Of a DNA stretch of 64,000 bases, positions 54,463-62,554 are shown piece after piece. A program made the translations under genes and the position numbers. Source of the DNA: an uncultured Clostridia bacterium (GTDB taxonomy: Bacteria; Bacillota; Clostridia; Oscillospirales; Ruminococcaceae); the NCBI GenBank assembly GCA_947624155.1, contig CANQJB010000001.1, positions 1 through 64,000 on the forward strand. Direction: 5' to 3'. Below the pieces are notes generated by a model. It searched no databases, was not told the origin of the DNA, and was given only the letters and a program-made list of their open reading frames with translations. Position 1 is the stretch's first letter. Every line of letters begins with the position of its first letter.

Positions 54463-54467
54463 ATATT
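54439..54467 (+). promoter_or_regulatory. Promoter of nrdD
   Basis: TTGACA (54439-54444), 17-nt spacer, TATATT (54462-54467). A second TTGACA at 54446-54451 is too close to the -10. Confidence 0.7.
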
Positions 54468-54582
54468 AGTAACTGTGCCGCGTGAAAGGGCTGTGAAAAT
54501 TCCGCCCCGAAAGCGGCCGAACCCATGTAATAAGAGCAAATTTATATAAAAAAGCACCGAAAAAGAAAAGGAGACAGAAAAA

Positions 54583-56949
54583 ATGTATAACGTAATCAAA
54601 AGAGACGGAAAGATCGTTGACTTCAATATCTCGAAGATCTCAAACGCCATCGTGCTCGCCTTTAAGGCCTGCGAAAAGCAGTATAACCAGGACGTCATCG
54701 ACTTCCTCGCGCTTAAGGTCACCGCCGACTTCGAGCCCAAGATCAAGGACGAAAAGATCGCTGTTGAAGATATTCAGGACAGCGTCGAAAGCGTTCTCAT
54801 CAAATCCGGCTACGACAGCGTCGCGAAGGCATATATCCTCTACCGCAAGCAGCGTGAAAAGATCCGCAACCTCAACCAGACCGTAGTCAACTATAAAGAG
54901 GTCGTCGACAACTATCTCCAGATCAACGACTGGCGCGTCAAGGAAAATTCCACTGTCACCTATTCCGTCGGCGGTCTGATTCTCTCCAACTCCGGCGCGA
55001 TTACCGCCAACTACTGGCTCTCCGAGATCTATGACCAGGAGATCGCCGACGCTCACCGCAACTGCGATATCCACCTCCACGACCTTTCGATGCTGACCGG
55101 CTACTGCGCCGGCTGGAGCCTCAAGCAGCTCATCAAAGAGGGTCTCGGCGGAATCGAAGGAAAGATCACCTCGAGTCCCGCGAGCCATCTCTCGACCCTC
55201 TGCAACCAGATGGTCAACTTCCTCGGAATAATGCAGAACGAATGGGCGGGCGCTCAGGCCTTCTCCAGCTTCGACACCTATCTCGCCCCGTTCGTCAAGA
55301 TCGACAACCTCAGCTATAAAGAGGTCAAGCAGTGCATTCAGTCCTTTGTCTACGGCGTCAACACCCCCTCACGCTGGGGTACTCAGGCTCCTTTCTCAAA
55401 CATCACCCTTGACTGGACGGTTCCCGCCGACCTCGCCGAGCTGCCCTGCATCGTCGGCGGCAAGGAGCAGGACTTCTGCTATAAGGACTGCAAGAAGGAA
55501 ATGGACATGGTCAACAAGGCGTTCATCGAGATAATGATCGAGGGCGACGCCAACGGCCGCGGCTTCCAGTATCCTATCCCGACCTATTCTATCACCCGCG
55601 ATTTCGACTGGTCCGAGACCGAGAACAACAAGCTCCTCTTCGAGATGACCGCGAAATACGGTACTCCTTATTTCTCCAACTACATCAACTCCGATATGGA
55701 GCCCTCCGATGTCAGAAGTATGTGCTGCCGCCTGAGACTCGACCTAAGAGAGCTCAGAAAGAAATCCGGCGGCTTCTTCGGAAGCGGCGAGTCGACCGGC
55801 TCTGTCGGCGTCGTGACCATCAATATGCCGAGAATCGCCTATCTTTCGAAGGACATAAAAGAATTTTATGAGCGCCTCGACAAGCTGATGGATCTCGCCG
55901 CCCGCTCCTTAAAGACCAAGAGAACCGTAATCACCAAGCTCCTCGACAACGGCCTCTATCCCTATACCAAGCGCTATCTCGGCAATCTCGACAACCACTT
56001 CTCGACCATCGGCCTCGTAGGAATGAACGAAGCCTGCCTCAACGCAAAGTGGCTCAGATGCGACCTGACCGACGAAAGAGGCCAGAGATTCGCTAAAGAT
56101 GTCCTGAACCATATGCGCGAGCGCCTCTCCGACTATCAGGAGCTCTACGGCGACCTCTATAACCTCGAGGCGACTCCTGCCGAGTCCACCGCCTATCGCC
56201 TTGCAAAGCACGACGTCGAGAAGTATCCCGACATCATCACCGCTTCGGACGGCACTCCTTACTACACCAACTCATCTCACCTCCCTGTCGGATATACCGA
56301 CGACATCTTCTCCGCCCTCGACATTCAGGACGAGCTCCAGACCCTCTATACCTCCGGAACCGTCTTCCACGCCTTCCTCGGCGAGAAGCTGCCCGACTGG
56401 AAGTCCGCGGCTAACCTTGTCCGCAAGATTGCCGAAAATTACAGACTTCCTTATTACACCCTCAGCCCGACCTATTCCGTCTGCCGCAACCACGGCTATC
56501 TGACCGGCGAGCAGAAGCTCTGCCCGCATTGCGGCGAGCCCACCGAGACATACAGCCGCATCACCGGCTACTACCGCCCCGTCAAGGCATGGAACGACGG
56601 CAAGGCTCAGGAATTTAAAGACCGCAGAACCTATGACATCGCGAACTCGGTTCTCCGCAGAGACGGCGTCGAGTCGAAGGTCGAAATGGGCGAGGCAAAG
56701 AGCGATGTCTGCCTTTCCGACGGCGCATACCTCTTCACCACCGCCACCTGCCCGAACTGCAAGGTCGTCAAGTCGCTTTTAGACAAGCAGGGCTATCAGT
56801 ATGAAACTCTTCTTGCCCCCGACAACCGCGAGCTCTGCGAGGCGTTCGATATCCGTCAGGCTCCGACCCTTGTCGTAGTCAACGGCGGCGAATTTGAAAA
56901 GTTTGTCGGCGTCTCCGACATCAAGAAGCACGCCACAGTCAGCGCATAA
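54583..56949 (+). CDS. nrdD: Class III ribonucleotide reductase with fused redoxin
   Basis: 788 aa. Residues 1-90: ATP cone (VIKRDGKIVDFNISKI). Catalytic core: CDIHLHDLSMLTGYCAGWSL in part, TSSPASHLSTLCNQMVNF, TPSRWGTQAPFSN. Zinc site CRNHGYL...CPHC, glycyl radical Gly in YSRITGYYRP (about G662). Residues about 712-788: thioredoxin/glutaredoxin-like domain with CPNC (723-726), RQAPTLVVVNGG and VGVSDIKKH. Reduces ribonucleotides without oxygen. The fused redoxin suggests disulfide-driven (NrdD2-like) rather than formate-driven turnover, reduced by the adjacent TrxB. Confidence 0.94.
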   Translation: MYNVIKRDGKIVDFNISKISNAIVLAFKACEKQYNQDVIDFLALKVTADFEPKIKDEKIAVEDIQDSVESVLIKSGYDSVAKAYILYRKQREKIRNLNQTVVNYKEVVDNYLQINDWRVKENSTVTYSVGGLILSNSGAITANYWLSEIYDQEIADAHRNCDIHLHDLSMLTGYCAGWSLKQLIKEGLGGIEGKITSSPASHLSTLCNQMVNFLGIMQNEWAGAQAFSSFDTYLAPFVKIDNLSYKEVKQCIQSFVYGVNTPSRWGTQAPFSNITLDWTVPADLAELPCIVGGKEQDFCYKDCKKEMDMVNKAFIEIMIEGDANGRGFQYPIPTYSITRDFDWSETENNKLLFEMTAKYGTPYFSNYINSDMEPSDVRSMCCRLRLDLRELRKKSGGFFGSGESTGSVGVVTINMPRIAYLSKDIKEFYERLDKLMDLAARSLKTKRTVITKLLDNGLYPYTKRYLGNLDNHFSTIGLVGMNEACLNAKWLRCDLTDERGQRFAKDVLNHMRERLSDYQELYGDLYNLEATPAESTAYRLAKHDVEKYPDIITASDGTPYYTNSSHLPVGYTDDIFSALDIQDELQTLYTSGTVFHAFLGEKLPDWKSAANLVRKIAENYRLPYYTLSPTYSVCRNHGYLTGEQKLCPHCGEPTETYSRITGYYRPVKAWNDGKAQEFKDRRTYDIANSVLRRDGVESKVEMGEAKSDVCLSDGAYLFTTATCPNCKVVKSLLDKQGYQYETLLAPDNRELCEAFDIRQAPTLVVVNGGEFEKFVGVSDIKKHATVSA

Positions 56950-56961
56950 ATAACGGTATCA

Positions 56962-56994
56962 TCTCAGGGAGCCTGAACATCGGGCTCCCTGAGA
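56962..56994 (+). other. Hairpin between nrdD and trxB
   Basis: TCTCAGGGAGCC and GGCTCCCTGAGA form a perfect 12-bp stem with a 9-nt loop. No T run follows, so it is not an ordinary terminator. It may stabilise the nrdD 3' end or reduce expression of trxB. No separate trxB promoter was recognised. Confidence 0.6.
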
Positions 56995-57028
56995 AAGCTG
57001 TCATAAAACATTGGATTAAGGTGAGCGA

Positions 57029-57934
57029 ATGTACGATATAATCATAATCGGCGGAGGCCCCGCCGGTCTGACCGCCGCGCTCTATGCTCTCAGGGCAAAT
57101 AAAAGCGTGCTGGTGATCGAAAAGGCCGCTTTCGGCGGGCAGATAACCTTTTCGCCGAAGGTTGAGAATATCCCCGGGCTTCCCGCACTTTCGGGGAACG
57201 ATTTTGCGGCAGCCCTTGTCGACCAGGTGCTTGAGCTCGGCGCTGAGTTAGAACCCGCCGAGGTCACAGGCCTGAAAACAGACGGGGGAGTCAAAACAGT
57301 CGTCACCGACGACGGGGATTATTCCGCAAAAGCGGTCATAATCGCAACCGGCGCCCGCCACCGCAGACTCGGCGTCCCCGGCGAAGAGGAGCTTATCGGC
57401 AGCGGAATATCCTTCTGCGCCGTTTGCGACGGAGCCTTTTATCAGGGAAAGAGGGTCGGCGTTGTCGGCGGAGGAAACTCCGCTCTCCAAGAGGCGCTTC
57501 TGCTCTCAGACCTCGCCGAAAAGGTGATGGTGATCCAGAATCTCGATTTTCTGACCGGTGAAAAGAAGCTCTGCGACGCACTTTCCGAGCGCAAAAACGT
57601 CGAGGTGATCCTCGGCCACACCGTCGCCGGATTTATGGGCGAAGGCTCGCTCAGCGGCGTCGTGATCGAAAACGCTTCGGGAGAAAAGCGCGAGGTCCCG
57701 CTTGAGGGACTTTTCGTTGCGATCGGACTTCTGCCCCAAAACGAGATCTTCTCGGATATAATTGAGCTCGACCCTGCCGGCTATGCCAAGTCCGGCGAAA
57801 ACTGCCTGACCGCCGCCGAGGGGATCTTTGTCGCCGGCGACTGCCGCACAAAGAACGTCCGTCAGGTGACAACCGCCGCCGCCGACGGCGCCGTCGCCGC
57901 CCTCGCCGCCTGTGCCTATATCGACGGCAGGTAA
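57029..57934 (+). CDS. trxB: Thioredoxin reductase
   Basis: 301 aa FAD/NAD(P)H disulfide reductase. IIIGGGPAGLTAALYALRA, IATGARHRRLGVPGEEE, redox motif SFCAVCDGAFYQG (Cys130/Cys133), VVGGGNSALQEALLL and FVAGDCRTKNVRQVTTAA. Recycles thioredoxins with NAD(P)H. Position behind nrdD suggests it feeds the fused redoxin. SD AAGGTGAG. Confidence 0.95.
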   Translation: MYDIIIIGGGPAGLTAALYALRANKSVLVIEKAAFGGQITFSPKVENIPGLPALSGNDFAAALVDQVLELGAELEPAEVTGLKTDGGVKTVVTDDGDYSAKAVIIATGARHRRLGVPGEEELIGSGISFCAVCDGAFYQGKRVGVVGGGNSALQEALLLSDLAEKVMVIQNLDFLTGEKKLCDALSERKNVEVILGHTVAGFMGEGSLSGVVIENASGEKREVPLEGLFVAIGLLPQNEIFSDIIELDPAGYAKSGENCLTAAEGIFVAGDCRTKNVRQVTTAAADGAVAALAACAYIDGR

Positions 57935-57968
57935 TAACTCAGCCACCCCGCTTCATTTACTATATTGG

Positions 57969-58006
57969 AAATTCGCTTGTTCTCAGGAGCAGGCGATTTT
58001 CTTTTT
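57969..58006 (+). terminator. Terminator of trxB
   Basis: AAATTCGCTTGTTC, TCAG loop, GAGCAGGCGATTTT with one mismatch and wobbles, then CTTTTTG. Confidence 0.75.
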
Positions 58007-58087
58007 GAGGAGGGCGAGTTACGTCCCAGCGCAGTCTTGTGCATAACCCTGCCGCTTAAATAATGCGTGCAGAATAGACACATCAAA

Positions 58088-58116
58088 CAAAAATCCCCTT
58101 ATTCAGGGGGGTTTTT
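58088..58116. terminator. Terminator of the LacI-type gene
   Basis: AAAAATCCCC, short loop, GGGGGGTTTTT. T-rich on both strands; it ends at the stop of the minus-strand regulator. Confidence 0.8.
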
Positions 58117-59129
58117 CATTTTATGACCGATTTTCGCTTAACAAGCTTAGTTGAAATCTCAATTTTTAAGGGGTGCGCTCCCTTATCCGCGATTATCTGC
58201 GCGAGCCGCTCGACCGCGATTTTTCCGAGATAATCTTTAGGAACATTTACCGTCGAAAGCGGCGGGTTCAGATAGGTGCAGAACGGCATATCGTCGAATC
58301 CGACTATCGATACGTCCTCGGGGATTTTATACCCCTTTTCGAGCAACGCTTTCATAGCCCCTGCGGCGATGTTGTCGTTGTCCGCAAAGTAGCCTGCGAC
58401 GGGCTTTTCGCCCTGCTCCAGAAAGTCGAGCATATCGCGGTAAGCGCCGTTCAAAGACGGGGTCAGGCGAATGACCGGCGAGCGCGAAGCACTCAGTCCG
58501 GCTGCCCGAACCGCGCTGAAAAATCCGTCGGCGCGCTCATCGAAATTGCCAATCTGATAGGACGATTTCAGGTAGCCCGGCTGCCCTTTAATGCGCTTTA
58601 TCAGGTGCTCGGTGGCGGTGAATGTACCCTGAAAATTGTTGATGATAACGCAGTCATAAGGTATCACGTGAAAGTAGGTGTCAAGGACGACGATAGGCGC
58701 GTTGATCCTCTCAAACGGCGCAAAATCGGCGCTTTTCATCTCCGTGCCGAGCAGGATCATGCCGTCGTAGATCGGCAGGGCGTCGATTTGTTTTTCTATC
58801 TCGCCGTCGTCGTAAAGGTAGCTGATATGCAGACGATATTTCAGCGTTTTACAAGCGCTCTCGATGCCCTCGGTGAGTTGGTTGAAAAACGGCGTGTCCG
58901 CGACAATCGCGCCGTGTTTTTTGTAGATTGCAAAGGTGATGCTGCCGCGAGGCGGGATTGCCGAGGCCTTTTCGGCGATCCTTGAAAAGTCGTAACCATG
59001 CGCTTTTGCGGTCTCAATCACACGATTTTTTGTTGCAGTGCTGACCCCCGGTTTTCAGTTGAGAGCCATAGAAACCGCCGCCTCCGAGATGCCCAAAAGA
59101 TTGGCCAACTCCTTGGAAGTTATTGACAT
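58116..59129 (-). pseudogene. LacI-family regulator interrupted by in-frame TGA
   Basis: Full length would be about 337 aa. From ATG 59129 (SD AAAGGGG) translation reads MSITSKELANLLGISEAAVS then MALN, then TGA (59057-59055), then KPGVSTATKNRVIETAKAHGY in the same frame. LacI HTHs normally read LN-G/N-KPGVS here, so the stop replaces one residue; GGA to TGA is one substitution. The effector domain downstream is intact (FAIYKKHGAIVADTPFFNQL, GYFADNDNIAAGAMKALLEKG, VGFDDMPFCTYLNPPLSTV). A GTG at 59021 could start a product without the HTH. Pseudogene, recent nonsense mutation or sequence error. Confidence 0.85.
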
Positions 59130-59151
59130 AAAATCGCCCCTTTCAAGGATT

Positions 59152-59180
59152 ATTATATACCGTGAGGTGAATTTAGTCAA
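59152..59180 (-). promoter_or_regulatory. Promoter of LacI-type gene
   Basis: Minus-strand TTGACT (59180-59175), 17-nt spacer, TATAAT (59157-59152). Confidence 0.8.
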
Positions 59181-59208
59181 GAATTTCTTAAAATCGCTGA
59201 ATTAGTTC

Positions 59209-59237
59209 TTGAAATTCAGCTCCGTGCGGGTTATAAT
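59209..59237 (+). promoter_or_regulatory. Promoter of the divergent glycosidase
   Basis: TTGAAA (59209-59214), 17-nt spacer, TATAAT (59232-59237). AT-rich inverted motifs (AAGAAATTCTT on the minus strand near 59180-59190) lie between the two divergent promoters and may be operator remnants. Confidence 0.75.
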
Positions 59238-59263
59238 ACAGAAAAACCTTTGGAGGTGCTGCA

Positions 59264-60762
59264 ATGAAATACACTGAAAGAGTTGAAAAATGGGGCGTTT
59301 TGAGGCATCTTTTGCCGGAAAGACCGTCGGCAACCCCTTTACCGATTACCGCATAACCGCCGAATTTGAATGCGGCGGCGATAAAAAAACCGTCGCCGGG
59401 TTCTATGACGGCGGGGGAGTTTATAAAGTGCGGTTTATGCCGCCGCGTGAGGGCAAATACCGCTTTTCGGTCTCCGGCGATTTTTCCGACGAAAAGTATT
59501 CCGGCGAATTTTTGGTGACGTCCCCCGCGGCCGAAAACCACGGCCCGGTCAGCGTTCATAACACCTTCCATTTCGCCTACGCTGACGGCACGCCTTACTA
59601 CCCGATCGGTACGACCTGCTACGTCTGGGAGCTTCAGAGTGACGAACTCATCGCCCAAACGCTCGAATCTCTTAAAAATTCGCCGTTCAACAAAATCCGC
59701 TTCTGCATTTTCCCGAAGAGCTATTGCTATAATTCCCGCGAGCCGCGCTCCTACCCATACGAAGGAACGCCGGTCGACGGAAGCCTAGTAAACGAGGACA
59801 ATGTCTGGGGTTTCGGCCCCGATTCAAAGGGCAATTGCTGGAATTTTTCGCGTTTCAATCCCGAGCATTTTGAACATATAGAAGGCTGCATACTCGCGCT
59901 CCAAAAGCTCGGCATCGAGGCCGATATAATCCTTTTCCACCCCTATGACCGCTGGGGCTTCTCTACTATGACCGCCGAACAGAACGAACTCTATCTGCGC
60001 TATGCCGCCGCGCGGTTTTCAGCTTTCCGAAATGTCTGGTGGTCCTTTGCAAACGAGTATGATTTCATAAAGAGCAAGACTGTTGACGACTGGGAGCGCT
60101 TTGCGGAAATAATCGTCGAGAGCGACCCATATAACCACCTGCGCTCGATACATAACGGCGTGCAGTTTTATGACCACACCCGCCCGTGGGTGACGCATTG
60201 CAGCGTTCAGCGCTCGCCGGAGGGTACCGCCGACTGGCGCAGAACATACCGCAAGCCGATAGTGATAGACGAAATGCAGTACGAGGGCAACATTCAGTAC
60301 GCCTGGGGCAACATCTCCGCACAGGAGCTTGTAAAACGGCACTGGGAGGCTCTTTGCCGAGGCGGCTACGGCGGACACGGCGAGACCTATGTCGGCGAAA
60401 ATCTCTGGTGGGCTCACGGCGGAGAGCTTAAAGGCGAAAGCACTGCTAGAATCGCATTCATGCGGAAAATTCTTGAAGATACTCCCGCAGGCGGCTTAAA
60501 GCCCAAGCAGATGGAGTGGGACGAGATCTGCGCCGTTCCGGAGGACGAAAAGCTCGAAAAAGAGAGTGGCTACCACCTGTTTTACTACGGAATCAACCGC
60601 CCGTCCTTCAGGTGGTATCGCATCGACGATGAGAACCGGTACAGCGTTGAAGTTATTGACACCTGGAACATGACCGTCACAAAACTCGGCGAGTTTAAGG
60701 GGAGATTCAGGGTAGACCTCCCGGGCAGGGAATACATGGCGGTGAGGGTGAGAAAGGTGTAA
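59264..60762 (+). pseudogene. DUF5060/DUF4038-type glycosidase, N-terminal frameshift
   Basis: ATG 59264, after SD GGAGG, opens MKYTERVEKWGV and then shifts out of frame at a run of four T (59298-59301). One more T would give KWGVFEASFAGKTVGNPF, the expected start of a DUF5060 domain. The remaining 490 aa are open from ATG 59290: N-terminal beta-sandwich to about 90, then a (beta/alpha)8 catalytic part with GTPYYPIGTTCYVWELQS, ADIILFHPYDRWGF, VWWSFANEYDF (likely acid/base Glu) and PIVIDEMQYEG (likely nucleophile). No signal peptide. ATG 59290 has no good SD, so expression should be low if the shift is real. Confidence 0.8.
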
Positions 60763-60805
60763 TAGTTTTGAACGTATAAAGTTTTATGCAAGAATTTAAA
60801 ATAAA

Positions 60806-60840
60806 GCCGTAGTATGGGTGACATACTACGGCATATTTTA
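60806..60840. terminator. Bidirectional terminator, glycosidase / asnB
   Basis: GCCGTAGTATG (60806-60816), 5-nt loop, CATACTACGGC (60822-60832), AT-rich tails on both sides between convergent genes. Confidence 0.88.
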
Positions 60841-60854
60841 TAATTTTTATGACT

Positions 60855-62429
60855 TTACTTCCCACTATCTCCATAGTTAGAAAGCACCCTTGCCGACGGG
60901 TCGTCGACGTCGCAGCCCTGCCATTCTTTGTTCGGCATCCAGAACCCGACGATCATTTGCGACTGCCCGGGGTAATACTTTTCAAAGATCTCGCGGTATA
61001 AAAGCGACTCCTTTGTGAACGGCTGAGCGTGGCGATATTTTTCCCTGAGCCGCTCAAATTCCTCATCGGTGTAGCAATTCTCGGCATATTCCTTGAGATA
61101 ATCTACCATCGAGTGGCCGACAGCGTCCGAAAACGCCGCCTTTTCGCGATACAGAATATCATGCGGCAAATAGTCTCCTTCCTCAAACGCCTTGCGGAGA
61201 AGATATTTTCCCTTGTTATATTTATTGAGCTTCAGCTCGGGGTCTATCGACATCACATATTCTACAAACGCAATATCCCCGAAAGGAACTCTCGCTTCGA
61301 GGGAGTTGACCGAAATGCAGCGGTCTGCGCGCAGAACGTCATACATATTCAGCTCTCTGATCCTCTTTTGCGCCTCTTTCTGGAACGCCTCCGCCGAGGG
61401 CGCAAAATCGGTGTATTTATACCCGAAAAGCTCGTCCGAGATCTCGCCGGTCAGAATTACTCTGATGTCTGTCTGCTCGTGGATCGCCTTGCAGACAAGA
61501 TACATTCCGATGCTGGCGCGGATAGTTGTGATGTCAAATGTTCCGAGAAGCTCGACAACTCTTTCGAGCGAGGCGAGAACGTCTTCCTTTGATATGATTA
61601 CCTCGGTGTGCTCGCTGCCGATATAGTCCGCGACCTGTTTTGCATATTTTAGGTCGATAGCGTCGCCGCTCATCCCGATTGAAAATGTTCTGATCGGCTT
61701 TTCAGACTCTCTCTGCGCAACCGCGCAGACTAGCGAGCTGTCCAGCCCTCCGCTCAGAAGATAGCCGACCTTCGCGTCGGCGACAAGCCGCTTTCTGATC
61801 CCTTCGGTTAAAAGGTCATGGATCTTCTTAACAGCCTGATCCAGCCCGTCGGGGGAATATTCACTGACGTCCGCGATGTCGTTATATAATACGAACTCTC
61901 CGTCCTTATAGTAATGTCCGGGCGGGAAGGGGAGTATCTTGTCACACAGCCCGACAAGGTTTTTCGGCTCGCTCGCGAAGCAGATTTCGCCGTGGTGATA
62001 GCCGTAATAAAGCGGTCTTATTCCGATCGGGTCTCGCGCGGCGATAAATTCGTCCGTGTCGCCGTCATATATTATCAGCGCGAACTCCGCGTCGAGCATC
62101 TTAAACATCTCAACGCCGTATTCAAAATACATCGGCAGAAGAATTTCGCAGTCGGAGCCGCTGACAAAGCTGTATTTTTTGCTCAGCTCCGCCTTGAGCT
62201 TTTCAAAGCCGTAGATCTCGCCGTTGCAGACGATATAGCTGCCGCTGCGCTCGAACGGCTGCATACCCTCGGGGTGAAGCCCCATTATCGCGAGACGGTG
62301 AAACCCGAGTATTCCCTTTCCCGCGGCGACAGTTCTCGTATCGTCGGGGCCGCGCGATTTCGTTCTCTCGAACCCCTCGCGGAAAAGCCTCATATCAACC
62401 TCGCCGCAGCAGCCGATTATAGAACACAT
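60855..62429 (-). CDS. asnB: Asparagine synthetase, glutamine-hydrolysing
   Basis: 524 aa. Cys2 after Met (MCSIIGCCGEV) is the class II glutaminase nucleophile; SRGPDDTRTV, VCNGEIYGFEKLKAEL and FALIIYDGDTDEF follow. Synthetase half has the pyrophosphate loop LLSGGLDSSLVCAVAQ and LTGEISDELFGYKY. Makes Asn from Asp, Gln and ATP. Downstream of amt-glnK, so grouped with nitrogen assimilation. Confidence 0.95.
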   Translation of the reverse strand: MCSIIGCCGEVDMRLFREGFERTKSRGPDDTRTVAAGKGILGFHRLAIMGLHPEGMQPFERSGSYIVCNGEIYGFEKLKAELSKKYSFVSGSDCEILLPMYFEYGVEMFKMLDAEFALIIYDGDTDEFIAARDPIGIRPLYYGYHHGEICFASEPKNLVGLCDKILPFPPGHYYKDGEFVLYNDIADVSEYSPDGLDQAVKKIHDLLTEGIRKRLVADAKVGYLLSGGLDSSLVCAVAQRESEKPIRTFSIGMSGDAIDLKYAKQVADYIGSEHTEVIISKEDVLASLERVVELLGTFDITTIRASIGMYLVCKAIHEQTDIRVILTGEISDELFGYKYTDFAPSAEAFQKEAQKRIRELNMYDVLRADRCISVNSLEARVPFGDIAFVEYVMSIDPELKLNKYNKGKYLLRKAFEEGDYLPHDILYREKAAFSDAVGHSMVDYLKEYAENCYTDEEFERLREKYRHAQPFTKESLLYREIFEKYYPGQSQMIVGFWMPNKEWQGCDVDDPSARVLSNYGDSGK

Positions 62430-62465
62430 ATCAATCTATCCTTTCAAACCGCATTCCTGTATGCC

Positions 62466-62502
62466 CCTGCCCCGGCGCGCCTGATTTGACGTCCGGGGCA
62501 GG
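62466..62502. other. Strong hairpin upstream of asnB
   Basis: CCTGCCCCGG (62466-62475) and CCGGGGCAGG (62493-62502): perfect 10-bp GC-rich stem, 17-nt loop, 37 nt before the asnB ATG and 53 nt after the amt stop. No T run on either strand, so it may be a processing, pausing or protein-binding site. Confidence 0.6.
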
Positions 62503-62554
62503 AACCATCACTCTTTATAACAGGAGAAGCTGGCAAATTTTAAATCCGGGGGAG

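Noticed and set aside
59055..59057. UGA recoded as an amino acid (alternative code or selenocysteine)
   Set aside because: TGA is used as an ordinary stop by many genes here (vorB, hisB, pyrC and others), and LacI HTHs have no selenocysteine at this place.
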